Assembly: GCA_949752795.1 (NCBI GenBank)
Contig: CATKHW010000366.1
Location: 1-64,000 of the forward strand
Direction of reading: 5' to 3'
Length of the DNA stretch: 64,000 nt
From: Hyperoodon ampullatus
Taxonomy: Eukaryota; Chordata; Mammalia; Artiodactyla; Ziphiidae
The notes beneath the pieces were generated by a model. That model was not told the origin of the DNA, ran no database searches, and saw only the letters and a list, made by a program, of their open reading frames with translations. Numbering within the stretch: the first letter of the stretch is position 1; every line of letters begins with the position of its first letter. A program made the position numbers and the translations under genes. Shown here in pieces: positions 39,283 to 49,629 of this stretch.

Positions 39283-39480
39283 TATCTATTCTTTTTCAGA
39301 TTATTTCCCCTTATAGGTTATTGCAAAATATTCAGTGTAGTTCCCTGTGCTATACAGTAGTTCCTTGTTGATGATCTATTTTATACATAGCAGTGTGTAT
39401 GTGTTAATCCCAAACTGTTAATTTATCCCTTCTCCTACCTTTCCCCTTTGGTAATAATAAATTATAAGGTTTTATACTTC
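39283..39480 (-). mobile_element. L1 3' UTR fragment (antisense)
   Basis: Contains the recognisable cetartiodactyl-type L1 tail words ctattctttttcagatt, agttccctgtgctatacag and cccaaactgttaatttatcc in the order expected for the reverse strand of an L1 3' UTR. It may be an independent old insertion, or the L1 tail of unit 19, since it lies about 1,420 bp after that unit's start, which is where the tail belongs. Confidence 0.75.
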
Positions 39481-39486
39481 TCAGAA

Positions 39487-39908
39487 ATGGGGGAGCTGAA
39501 AGAGAGGTATCATTTTCAATGGAAAAGCATTCAAAACAAGATTGAAGCTTCAGCCAAGAGTATTCGATGTACATCCATGAAAATAAATCACTTCATTTCT
39601 CTAATGTTGACCTGACAAATAAGACAGACGTCTTCACTGAACTTGCTTATAGGAAAGTGATGGAAATATCAAATGTAAGTCTTAGAAACATCTTATTTTA
39701 CCCGAGCATTATACACTGCTCTATGTTAACTACAGTTTGGCTCACACATCTGTTCATTGAAGTTACAATGTTCTCAATTTCTGTTACTGATCCTCCAGAG
39801 TGGACCCCAACAGGAGTCCCCGTGCCCAGTGTCATTGGAGCCAACAGATCAAGACTGAGTTTGGTTCAGAAGCAAAGGAAACATTATTTTGAAAACAGAA
39901 TGGAGAGG
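39487..39908 (+). pseudogene. Exon-like segment(s), gene unknown
   Basis: Two stretches look exonic. 39487-39675 encodes a charged helix-like peptide (MGELKERYHFQWKSIQ...) that needs a frameshift near 39570 to continue, and it ends in a good donor (aaat|gtaagtct). 39800-39908 has an acceptor-like ctccag before it and a gag|gtgaga donor after it, with the frame ending in QKQRKHYFENRMER. The 114-codon frame at 39567-39911 simply reads through the intervening bases. I do not recognise the family. The frameshift suggests a decayed gene copy captured in the spacer. It could equally be chance. Confidence 0.25.
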
Positions 39909-40184
39909 TGAGAGCGTGCACTCCCCCATGGGCTGTGGGCTGGGCTGCTGTGTAGGGTCCCCGGCAGCATCAGTGGGAGTGAGGGGATGGAGCTCTCGAG
40001 GGCTGAGTTGGCTGCAGCTCAGGCTCTATGCCGCGGAGTCTGCATGGGACCCCACTAGCTGAGGTGTCGACCCAGCCATTCTGCACTAGGAAATCGGGTC
40101 TGAAGTGCCGGGTGTGGGACCTCTGCATGCGGAACCCTAGGAGCACGTGAAATTAGACAAAGCACAAAGGAAAAACAGGTTAGA
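39909..40184. other. No recognised feature
   Basis: GC-richer than the satellite and without open frames, repeats or RNA-like structure that I can support. Confidence 0.5.
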
Positions 40185-40185
40185 C

Positions 40186-40196
40186 TTTATTTTATT
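40186..40196 (-). terminator. Overlapping AATAAA polyadenylation signals (minus strand)
   Basis: On the minus strand the sequence reads AATAAAATAAA, two overlapping canonical hexamers, followed by a GT/T-rich stretch (CCTGTTTTTCCTTTGTGC). It lies downstream, in minus-strand sense, of the antisense retroviral pol remnant, so it may be that element's 3' end signal. No LTR boundary could be defined. Confidence 0.35.
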
Positions 40197-40999
40197 GCCC
40201 AGATTCTCTTTTTATCTCCCAGGAATTTTTAATGAACGTTGCCGGAGACAAACACCTCCTCTGTTTTTTGTTCCGTTCCTTATTCTTGGGGTGTTGAGGG
40301 TGCAGACCCCTCTTTTGTAACTGCTTCATGTTGTGGTGGGAGCCCTGATACATGGGGGGAGGGTCAAAACGTCTCCACACCAGCCTCCTGGTGAGGTTGA
40401 TTGTCCCAAGGCCTCCTGCCTCACTTCTCGTCCGCCTGAGCACCAGCATTGGAAGTGTTACAGATTCTAATGACCTTTAAGGGTCCAGGAAAGAGAGGCG
40501 CAGAGATGCTGCGGTGGCAGGTTTCACCCCACCCCACATATGTTCGGCGACCTTAGGCTGACAGTTTTTGCCAGACTAGATGCTCTGACCAGTAGTCTGT
40601 GCTTTCTTTAATTAAGTCCCTGAATTAATGTACAAACAGCACCATGTGTCAGAGCCCTGCCCGCACAACTCCCAGACAGTCCAGGGTCAGTGGTGATCCA
40701 GGACCATGACGTCCACTGAGTCAACGGCCTTTAGAAGTAGCCAGCAGTCCAGCCGGTCATATTGGCCACCATCACCGCGGTGTCTGTAGGGTTTTCTATG
40801 GTGAAAGCGTGATATACGTTTCCCCCGCCAAGCTTATTAGCTCCCCTCTGGGTGCAGTAAGTCCTGCAAGCAGTAGTCTGCTCTTTCGGGGCACAGTCTT
40901 GTCGTTTTCTGAGAGAAACTCCAGGTCAAGTGATGGTCACACGAGTCATCTTGGGGGCCCGTTGCCCCCGTTTATCTCTCTGGAGGTTGGAGTTGGAGG

Positions 41000-41236
41000 G
41001 CCTCCTCACTCGAGGTCAGTGTGTCCACAGAGCGACCCCTGCAACTTCAGGGCATGATGGGTGGTTAGGATCACCACGTGGGGTCCTTTTCCCTTAGGAG
41101 GGAGCTGGCCTTGCGGGCTGCTGATTTCCAGCTTTTTAGATACCCCAGTATCCTGGCCTGATGAGTCGGTGGGCAAAGCCCTTGGTGACCATAGTTTATC
41201 ATACCTGAAGGGCATTCTTGTGTTGCTCCATTTCAA
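41000..41236 (-). pseudogene. Endogenous gammaretrovirus-like pol remnant, integrase C-terminal part
   Basis: The minus-strand frame at 41006-41236 contains a KGPHVVILTTHHALK segment that resembles the C-terminal end of gammaretroviral integrase. It follows the RT/connection remnant almost directly, so the catalytic RNase H region and most of integrase (zinc-binding and DDE core) are missing. This is an internal deletion in an old, non-functional copy. There is no intact frame, and no PBS or LTR is visible. Confidence 0.5.
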
Positions 41237-42035
41237 GTGGTCCCAGTTTTTGCACTAAGGCTCCAAGGGCGATTAACCTTTGACCGGGTATGTAAAGGTC
41301 AAAGGGTTTAGCTAAATTAGGGAGTTCCTGGGCAAGGGTCTGTACTGACTGCTCTTTCCATTCTTGAAAGGCTGCTTCTGGATTCTATTCAAAAGGATCA
41401 TCATCTTTTCGTGTCAGTGTTTCATGTAGAGGCCCAGCTATTACACTGTAGTTAGGGATCCAGATGCGGAAAACCTTGGCCTCCCCAGGAACCCCTAAGC
41501 TGTCTTCTAGTTGTAGAAGAGGTAAGGCTGCAAATGGCTTCTTCCCTATCCTGGGATGCGTTTCTCCGAATATCTGTGAGAATGAAGCCCAGGCATGTCA
41601 CCTTAGCCTGGGATATTTGAGCGTTTTTCTTGGACACCTTCTATCCTTTCTTGGCTAGGTAGTTCAGAGGCGTCTTTAGTAGGCCTGGCGATCAGAATGT
41701 CATCTGCATATTGAAGGAGGGTTCCCTTTTACAGAGGTTGAACTTTTAGGTCTTTAGAGGACATTTCCCCAATGATGGTGTGGGGATTTTTGAACCATTG
41801 GGGCAGGACGGCCCAGCATTATTGCTTTTGTTGCATGTTGTGTCCTGCCACTCACAAGCCAAAAATTCTTGTGACTCTGAGATGAATGGAATACAGAAGA
41901 AGGCATCATTGAAGTCTAATACAGAATGCCATGGCCTGGTGGAAGGTAGAATGACCAGCAGGGAGTAGGAAATAGGAGCTACTGGATGTATATCCTCGGT
42001 GGCTTCACTGACTGTCCTGATATCCTTTACCAGGT
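41237..42035 (-). pseudogene. Endogenous gammaretrovirus-like pol remnant, RT palm/thumb/connection
   Basis: On the minus strand, 42030 down to 41900 encodes an RT-like DIHPVAP...VLDFNDAFF stretch. 41699-41710 encodes the active-site motif as YADD, preceded by LLQ. 41200-41330 encodes a connection-like PNLAKPF...LVQKLGP segment. Frameshifts (for example near 41455) and an in-frame stop near 41385 break it. The RT N-terminus is cut off where the ~70-bp repeat begins at 42038. It is an ancient class I ERV fragment, incapable of encoding an enzyme. Confidence 0.7.
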
Positions 42036-42037
42036 CT

Positions 42038-42250
42038 CCAGCAGCCCATGGGGCTCTCGTGGTCAGGCCAATCCCAGGATATGGAGCTCACCTGGGCGGC
42101 ACCCCTACCCCACAGCCCACGGGGCTCTCGTGGTCAAGTCCCTCCCAGGGTATGGAGCTCACCTCTGCAGCTACCCAGCAGCCCATGGGGCTCTCCTACT
42201 CAGGCCCTTCCCAGGATACAGAGCTCCCCTGGGCAGGTACCCCAGCAGGG
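42038..42250 (+). repeat. Three-copy ~70-bp tandem repeat
   Basis: Copies start near 42038, 42109 and 42175, each with cagcccatggggctctc and later ccaggatatggagctcac. A fourth partial start (cagcagggctgg) appears near 42245. The plus-strand frame over it is repetitive and not a gene. It begins exactly where the RT similarity ends. Confidence 0.8.
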
Positions 42251-42643
42251 CTGGACACACAGGAACTGTGCACATAGCCCACCTTGCAGAGAACCCACAG
42301 CTCACCTGTCGCTCACAGCTGACACAGAACACCTCAGAGCAGGACTTGAACTAACAAACAGCAGCTCTGACAGGTCTGTGACCATGGCTATCACTCTCTG
42401 CAGGCTCTTTCTGCCTGGTCTTCCAGACACTTCCACTGCAGCCAGGGCACCAGGCCTCTGTCTCCACCCACCATCACTCCTCTCCCTGACTCCTGGGTTC
42501 CTCTCATTAGGATAGGGTCTTATTGAAGTTGTTTTCCACTCATGGACCAGATAAAATGATAAGAAAACAAGCCGCAGCTGCAGCCCCTTGTCTATCCTGA
42601 CTCTCAAGAGCCCACACCTGTTCCTAGGGCCTGGCCCGTTTAG
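42251..42643. other. No recognised feature
   Basis: Moderately GC-rich. Short overlapping frames exist on both strands but show no family similarity, and I see no repeat or RNA gene. Confidence 0.5.
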
Positions 42644-43262
42644 CAAGTTTCATTTTCTGCAACTGTGAACCCTGAGGGGTGAGGATTGGCTGATTTTGGC
42701 AGCCTGAAACTGCCTGCCGGCCCGCCACAGGTGTCCCTGGGTTGAGGGCAATATAAACAGCACTCCAGTGAGCGACAGCCCTTGTAGCTGTGACTGACGG
42801 CATATTCTCTGCCCCGTAGGCAGTTCCGGAGCTGTGCTGGTGGGAGGGAGTGAGGGTCCGTGGCTTTGTGGGTGGCCCAGTGTGAGTGGGGCTCTGCTGG
42901 ACTTTCTGCAGGAGTTGCCAGGCTGCCACCTGCTAAAGAAGAGGATGTGTCACCGATACCTGCCACTGGAATTTCTCCCCAGGCAGAGGTGAGGAAGTAA
43001 AAAAGCAGTGGGGGCCGTGGCAGGAGGGGTATCTCAGGCAGGGAAATGGAAAGCTTCCAGAAGAGCATTTGGGGACAGGACCATCCTGACTGGCCTGCAG
43101 GCACCAAGTCGGCCTGCGTGCTGTCACTGTTGTGGCTCCACAGCCCTTTCTCTAGGCTTTCAAGCCCTTGTACATATTCAGGTGTTTTACCTGGGAAGGG
43201 TGGCAAAAGTTCAACAGCAGCTGGCCTGGGGCTCAGCTCACGGTTACTCACAGATGCCTCGG
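42644..43262 (+). repeat. Duplicated block A
   Basis: Directly repeated at 45374-45990 with small indels and scattered substitutions. Shared landmarks include caatataaacagc (TATA-like), gactttctgcaggagttgcc, gaagaggatgtgtcacc and acatattcaggtgttttacc. Minus-strand open frames in the two copies (42640-43281 and 45360-45869) are in partly different frames across indels, so coding conservation is not supported. It could be a segmental duplication of single-copy DNA or a pair of LTR-like elements, but no TG...CA ends were found. Confidence 0.85.
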
Positions 43263-43544
43263 CATGGCCCCCTCTTTGCAATGAGGATGCTCCTTGCGTA
43301 GGAGTGGGCTGCTGGCTCTATGGGAGATGATTCCCCACCTCTGACCAATTTCAGAATTGTTTACCGCTGGAGCAAGTGCCCTGATAGTGTTTTCCTCTGT
43401 CTAACTGGTGGGTTCAGGTTATTTTTTTTCTTTTTTTGTTCAAGTTAGATTTTATTCCTCTTTTATGTATTTATAGATATAAGCATGGAAATCATTCATT
43501 CATATAAATACATCTGTGTGAAGGGAAGAACTTTTTTCTGTTTT
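43263..43544. other. Spacer without gene, T-rich at 43418-43440
   Basis: Continuation of block A's flank that is not present after block B. It contains a T/C run (attttttttctttttttg), probably an old retroelement tail. Nothing else recognised. Confidence 0.5.
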
Positions 43545-44530
43545 ATTTTTAAATTTTATTTTTAAAATTTTGAAATTTAATTTTATTTATTTTTTTATAC
43601 AGCAGGTTATTATTAGTTATGTATTTTATGCATATACATGTGTACAGGTCAATCCCAATCTCCCAACTCATCCCACCACCACCACCCCATGGCTTCCCAC
43701 ACTAGGTGTCCATACGTGTGTTCTCTACCTCTGTGTCTCTATTTCTTCCCTGCAAACCAGTTCATCTGTACCATTTTTCTAGGTTCCACATATATGCATT
43801 AATATACCATATTTGTTTTTCTCTTTCTGACTTACTTCATTCTGTATGACAGTCTCTAGATCCATCGACGTCTCTACAAATGACCCAGTTTCATTCCGTC
43901 TTATGGCTGAGTAATATTGCATTTTATATATGTACCACATCTTTATCCATTCGTCTGTCTGTGGGTATTTAGGTTGCTTCCATTACCTGGCTATTGTAAA
44001 TAGTGCTGAAATGAGCATTGTGGTGAATGTGCCTTTTTGATTTATGGTTTTCTCTGGGTATATGCCCAGAAGCGGGATTGCTGGATCATATGGTAATTCT
44101 ATATCTAGGTTTTTTAAGGAAACTGCATACTGTTCTCCATCGTGACTGTATCAATTTACATTTCCACCACTAGTGGAAGAGGGATCCTTTTGTCCACACC
44201 CTCCCCAGAATTTGTTGTTTGTAGATTTTCTGATGATGCCGATTCTAACATGTGTGAGGTGATACCTCATTGTAGTTTTGATTTGCATTTCTCTAATAAT
44301 TAGTGATGTTGAGCAGCTTTTCATGTGCGTCTTGGCCATCTCTGTGTCTTCTTTGAAGAAACGTCTCTTTAGATCTTCTGCCCATTTTTGTATTGGGTTG
44401 TTTGTTTTTTTAATATTAAGCTGCATGAGCTCTTTATATATATTGGAGATTAAACCTTTGTCCATTGATTCGTTTGCAAATATTTTCGCCCATTCTGAGG
44501 GATGCCTTTTGCCATTCCCGTTTTTTTAAC
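43545..44530 (-). mobile_element. 5'-truncated LINE-1: ORF2 C-terminus plus 3' UTR
   Basis: On the minus strand the frame at 44151-44465 carries the typical L1 ORF2 C-terminal sequence ([40 protein letters not shown]), ending in the Cys-rich region and then frameshifted. Further 3', 43600-43700 is the L1 3' UTR with caatctcccaactcatccc, followed by an A-rich tail (T-rich on plus) at 43543-43600. RT and endonuclease are absent (5' truncation near 44530), so it is inactive. This is the in-window comparator showing that the satellite unit is L1-derived and in the same orientation. Confidence 0.9.
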
Positions 44531-44894
44531 AAAAAAAGAAAGAAAGAAAAAGAAGCAGAACACTAATGTGTGTAAAATATGCCTTTTGAAACTGTCGTTT
44601 TGAAATATGGACATACTTTGAATTTTTTGGTCGATATATGAACCCGGTATTTGTTTTCAGGGCAGGTGTCCTTTACAGGCCTGCAATGATTTTGAATATC
44701 AACTGACCATTAGCGCTGGGATTAAAGCTGCTGTTTTGTGAAACGGCCACAAGGTGGCAGCAGTTCTCCCTTACCAAATCTGCTTACTAGAGCAACAGAG
44801 CCTCAATGGAAGTCATGTTCTAGATTGGAATTTAGAATGGAATGTGCCAGGAGAAAGCCCCTCAAGTTTGTCTCACTGCTTCTTGTTCGAGTTT
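44531..44894. other. Apparently single-copy stretch between two L1 fragments
   Basis: Begins with a short A/GAAA-rich run (44531-44552). The rest does not resemble any other part of the window, and no gene is seen. It holds the CTCF-like motif. A 64-codon plus-strand frame (44738-44932) runs into the next L1 and is not considered a gene. Confidence 0.55.
44747..44760 (+). promoter_or_regulatory. CTCF-like site
   Basis: CCACAAGGTGGCAG preceded by cggc closely fits the vertebrate CTCF core (CCAC-N-AGGTGGCAG). It lies in the spacer between two satellite domains, in sequence that is neither satellite nor L1. This is a motif match only. Such motifs also occur in some dispersed repeats. Confidence 0.4.
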
Positions 44895-45358
44895 TTAATG
44901 TAATTTTTTATTTTTTATTACAGCAAATATGATTACAATGTTTGGCTTGTTGTAGGTGTGGAAGATGTGGTTCTTTTACACATACACATATGTCTGTTCT
45001 TCCTGGGATCCTTTTCCCATGTACCTTATGACAGAATGTTGAGTAGTCTTCTCTTGGTATTCTGTAGGTCTTTGGTGATTATATATGTCACCTGTGTTTT
45101 TATATGTCTGTTAACCCCAATATCATAATGAAACCAATCCTCACACCTTTCCATTGGTGAACCATAAGTTTGTTGAATGAATCTGTGATTGCCCTTCTCC
45201 GTGGAAATATCTGCCCTGGTATCCATTTTTCGGTCACACCTATAAGAGATATGATACGATATGTGTCTTTCACTTTCTGACTTACTACAAGTCACGTGAT
45301 TACCTCTAGACACACCTACGGTGCTGCAAATGGCATTGTGTCCTTTTATTCCTTGGCT
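44895..45358 (-). mobile_element. Older L1 3' end fragment
   Basis: Minus-strand L1 3' UTR and the end of ORF2: accataagtttgttg, gatatgtgtctttcactttctgactt and gtgctgcaaatggcattgtg occur in L1 order. It stops at ttccttggct, where block B's flank begins. It covers the same L1 portion as satellite offsets of about 1400 to 160, so it could instead be a very diverged satellite relative. Confidence 0.7.
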
Positions 45359-45373
45359 TCTATTCTGCCTTAG

Positions 45374-45990
45374 CGAGGTCCATTTTCAACAATGTGATTC
45401 CCTGAGGGCTGAGGATTAGCTGACTTGGGTAGCCTGACCCTGCCGGCCGGCCCTCCCCAGGTGTGCCTGGGTTGAGTTCAATATAAACAGCGCTGCAGGC
45501 AGCAATAGCCCCTGAAGCTGTGCCTGACTCCATATTCTCTGCCCCGTCAGCAGTCTCGGGGCTGTTCTGGACGGAGGGAGTGAGGGGCCACGGCTTTGTG
45601 GGTGGCCCGGTGTGAGTGGGTCTCTGCTGGACTTTCTGCAGGAGTTGCCAGGTTTCCACCTGTAAAGAAGAGGATGTGTCACCCATACATTCCGCTGGAA
45701 TTTCTCTCCGGACAGAGGTGAGGAAGGAAAAAAGCAGTGGGGGCCGGGACAGGAGGGGTATCTCAGGCAGGGCTATGGAAAGTTTCCAGAAGAGTGCCCA
45801 GGGCCAGGACCATACTGGCTGGCCTGCAGGCCCAAGTTGGCCTGCGTGCTGTCGCTGGTGTGGCTCCACACCACTTCCTCTAGGCTTTCAAGCCCTTGTA
45901 CATATTCAGGTGTTTTACCTGGGAAGGGTGGGAAAAGTTCAACAGCAGCTGGCCTGGGGCTCAGCTCACGGTTACTCACAGATGCCTCGG
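45374..45990 (+). repeat. Duplicated block B, cut by the satellite array
   Basis: Second copy of block A in the same orientation. It ends at cacagatgcctcgg, where block A continues with catggcccc but here satellite sequence follows at once. The break is clean, with at most one shared G. Confidence 0.85.
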
Positions 45991-46155
45991 GTCCCTTTCA
46001 CTGAGGAAGGTGTAGGTCTTGTCTATTCCATAGTTGGTTTTTGGAACGGTACCTGTGCTTATATCAAACTCTGGTTTTATGCATCACCCCACCTCTCCTT
46101 CCCCCTTAAGCAGGCATAAGAGTGTTTTCTAAATGTGAGACACTCTTCTCTTTCC
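45991..46155 (+). repeat. Partial satellite unit B0 at the array edge
   Basis: Starts at gtccctttcactgagg and runs to the unit end. Nearly identical to interior units despite being at the edge. Confidence 0.92.
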
Positions 46156-47890
46156 TAACTAAGTTCAAGTGTAGCCATGTTTACAGGATCTTCATAAGTG
46201 ATATCTTATGATAAGATTATTTTTCTGTGTGACTTATTTCACTTAGAATCATCATACCTGAATCCACCCATTTTGCTGCTACTGGTCTTATGACATTGAT
46301 TTCATGGCTGAGGGATATTCCATCGTATGTAAGTACCACAATTTTTTGAACCATTAATATATTTCCTGGGATATTTAAGGTGTACCCAAGTTGAGGTCCT
46401 TGTAAGCAGTGCAACCTAAATTTTGGGGTGGCTCTGTCTTATTGATTTTCAGTTTTCCCAAGGTATATTCCCTAGACTGGAAGTGCCCTTGGCTCTGTAG
46501 CTCTGTTCTTTACTTGTTTTAGGGAACACAGTACACTCCTCCAGAGAGGCAGTTGGCAATTTATATAACGCCAATCAGCATAACAAGTCTCCTTGTTCTC
46601 CAGGGCCTGTCTTGCCTTTCTGCTTTTTACACATTTTGTGGATGTCCCTTTTGACCGGTGGGAAGTGATACTTCTTTGTAGTGCAGATTTGCATTGCCCG
46701 CTTGCTTGCTTGGCCAAAGAGGGCGTATGCGTTTTCTCCTGAATATATTCAGGAGAAAACGCATACGCACTTTTTGGCCAAGTGCATCATTGTCGAAGTT
46801 GTGCCCCTCTTCCTGTGCTTTAAAGGCGATTCCAACGTACCTCTTGAAATCTGTTTCCTGCTATTCTGCCTTGCTTTCAAGTCCGCCTCGTTGCCTTCCC
46901 TCAACAGATTTTTGGACAATAGTTGTCCTTTATTACTCGGCCAGTTTGTGAATTGCTGTGCCCCTGAGCTCCATTTATCAACTCGTTTTTTGTGAGCTGA
47001 CCGCAAGTCCAAAATTTTGGTTCATGACCTATGCTGTTTCCCGGTGGGGGGCTGAGACTTTGGTTAATTCTTCTTCCTGCCGGGATGTTAGAGTGATATG
47101 TGCCCATCCAAATGCCTAACAGCTACTCTCTCATTGGTTCTCCCTCTTCCCTTTCATCCTCTGCCAAATTGGAAACCTATGCGAACCAGGAGGTTAAAGG
47201 GGCTGTCTTTCCAATTTGGGAGATTGATAGTAAAGCAGATGGAAAGTCAAACTGGAGCACCAGGGTAGGGACTATTCGTGAGTTTTAGAAACTTTTCGTA
47301 TTCACAGTCTGTTCGTTCTCTATGTTTCCCGTACATGTTTAGCTGTAGTAATATTCCTTTCAATCTGGAGAGTTGGGACCCATGGAATGGGTGCCAGGCA
47401 TTTGTGCTTTAAAGGGTCTGCATTTGCTCACCCAATCTCACCAATCCTCTCAGTCCCAAGTGTCCAGCCTTATGCCACATCCAGCTTTCGTTGTAGATAG
47501 GGTCTTTCCAGGTTTCATCAGAGACCCTGAAGGAATTGTTAAGAATTTCCCAGTTTTTTGTTTTGTTTTTGAAATTCCTTTTTATAGTGGGTTTGAGCTG
47601 ATTCTCACTGCCATGTTTATGCCAGTCTAGACACAGATGATTCTCTTACGGAGACATATCAATATATAGGTTTTAAGTTTCTTACTAGTCAGATATATTC
47701 CTCTGCAGGAAATATGGGGTTTTGAGTCCCTTTCACTGAGGAAGGTGTAGGTCTTGTCAATTCCATAGTTGGTTTTTGGAACGGTACCTGTGCTTATACC
47801 AAACTCTGGTTTTATGCATCAACCCACCTCTCCTTACCCCTTAAGCAGGCATAAGAGTGTTTTCTAAATGTGAGACACTGTTCTCTTTCC
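46156..47890 (+). repeat. Satellite unit B1
   Basis: 1,735 bp, the shortest full unit, with small losses (gtgcaacctaaat near 46412, attcgtgagtt near 47277, catgtttagctg near 47335). Haplotype B. Inverted repeat 46709-46782 has two mismatched pairs. Confidence 0.92.
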
Positions 47891-49629
47891 TAACTCAGTT
47901 CAAGTGTAGCCATGTTTACAGGATCTTCATAAGTGATATCTTATGATAACTTTCTTTTTCTGTGTGACTTATTTCACTTAGATTCATCGTACCTGAATCC
48001 ACCCATTTTGTTGCTACTGGTCTTATGACATTGATTTCTTGGCTGAGGGATATTCCATCATATGTAAGTACCACAATTTTTTGAGCCATTTTTATATTTC
48101 CTGGGATAATTAAGGTGTACCCAAGTTGAGGTCCTTGTAAGCAGTGCAGCCTTAAATTTTGGGGTGGCTCTGTCTTAATGATTTTCAGTTTTCCCAAGGT
48201 ATATTCCCTAGACTGGAAGTGCCCTTGGCTCTGTAGCTCTGTTGTTTACTTGTTTTAGGGAACACAATGCACTCCTCCAGAGAGGCAGTTGTCAATTTAC
48301 ATCCCGCCCTTCAGAATAACAAGGCTCCCTGTTCTCCAGGGTCTGTCTTGCTTTTCTGGTTTTTACATATTTTGTGGATGTCTCTTTTGACCGGTGGGAA
48401 GTGATTCTTCTTTGTAGTGCAGATTTGCATTGCCCGCTTGATTGCTTGGCCAAAAAGGGCGTATGCGTTTTCTCCTGAATATATTCAGGAGAAAACGCAT
48501 ACGCCCTTTTTGGCCAAGTGCATCATTGTCAAAGTTGTGCCCCTCTTCCTGTGCTTTAAAGGCGATTCCAACGTACCTCTTGAAATCTGTTTCCTGCTAT
48601 TCTGCCTCGCTTTCACGTCGGCCTCGTTGCCTTCCCTCAACAGATTTTTGGACGATACTTGTCCTTTATTACTCGGTCAGTTTGCGGATTGCTGTGCCCC
48701 TGAGCTACATTTATCAACTCGTTTTTGGTGAGCTGACCGCAAGTCCAAAATTTTGGTTCAGGACCCATACTGGTTCCCGGTGGGTGTCTGAGACTTTGGT
48801 TAATTCTTCTTCCTGCCGGGAAGTTAGAGAGATATGTGCCCGTCCAAATGCCTAACAGCTACTCTCTCATTGGTTCTCCCTCTTCCCTTTCATCCTCTGC
48901 CAAATTGGCAACCTGTGCGAACCAGGAGTTTAAAGGGGCTGTCTCTCCAAGTTGGGAGGTTGATAGTAAAGCAGATGGAAAGTCAAACCGGAGCACAATG
49001 AGAGGGACTATTAGTTGAGTTTTAGAAACCTTTCGTATTCACAGTGTGTCCGTTCTCTAGGTTTCCCGTACATGTTATAACTGTAGTAATATTCCCTTCA
49101 ACCTGGAGAGTTCGGACCCATGGAATGGGTGCCATGCATTATTGCTTTAAAGGGTCTGCATTTGCTCACCCAATCTCACCAATCGTCTCAGTCCCAAGTG
49201 TCCAGCCTTATGCCACATCCAGCTGTCGTTGTAGATAGGGTCATTCCAGGTTTCATCAGAGACCCTGAAGGAATTGTAAAGAATTTCCCAGTTTTTTTGT
49301 TTTGGTTTTGAAATTCATTTTTATAGTGGGTTTGAGCTGATTCTCGCTTCCATGTTTATGCCAGTCTAGACACACTTGATTCCCTTACAGAGACATATCA
49401 ATACATAGGTTTTAATATTATTACTAGTCAGATATATTCCTCTGCGGGAAATATGGGGTTTTGAGTCCCTTTCACTGAGGAAGGTGTAGGTCTTGTCTCT
49501 TCCATAGTTGGTTTTTGGAACGGTACCTGTGCTTATATCAAACTCTGGTTTTATGCATCACCCCACCTCTCCTTCCCCCTTAAGCAGGCATAAGAGTGTT
49601 TTCTAAATGTGAGATACTGTTCTCTTTCC
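47891..49629 (+). repeat. Satellite unit B2
   Basis: Haplotype A, the only array-2 unit of that type left of B7. It contains a perfect inverted repeat. Private changes include ttggctgaggg (lost catgg) near 48039 and gtcagtttgcgg near 48677. Confidence 0.92.
48445..48518. repeat. Perfect 74-bp palindrome, standard form (unit B2)
   Basis: All 37 pairs match with the majority sequence, while the flanking bases on both sides carry private substitutions (cttgattgcttgg before, cattgtcaaag after). It is the only fully symmetrical copy in array 2. Confidence 0.95.

Noticed and set aside
40560..40740. Possible retroviral env transmembrane-subunit signature (adjacent Cys pair, then YINSG) on the minus strand
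   Set aside because: Only a few residues match, stops lie around them, and the expected upstream Cys spacing is absent. Too weak to annotate as env.
42735..42760. TATA-like caatataaacagc in blocks A and B as a promoter
   Set aside because: Only the motif supports it. There is no downstream gene or defined LTR, so it was mentioned within the block entries but not listed as a promoter.
42640..43281. 213-codon minus-strand frame in block A
   Set aside because: Block B's counterpart is shifted between frames by indels and shows no codon-level conservation. No domain recognised.
44531..44552. A-rich run as a poly(A) tail of a plus-strand retrogene
   Set aside because: Upstream plus-strand sequence is the antisense L1, with no other insert ending here. 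A simple GAAA-type repeat is more likely.
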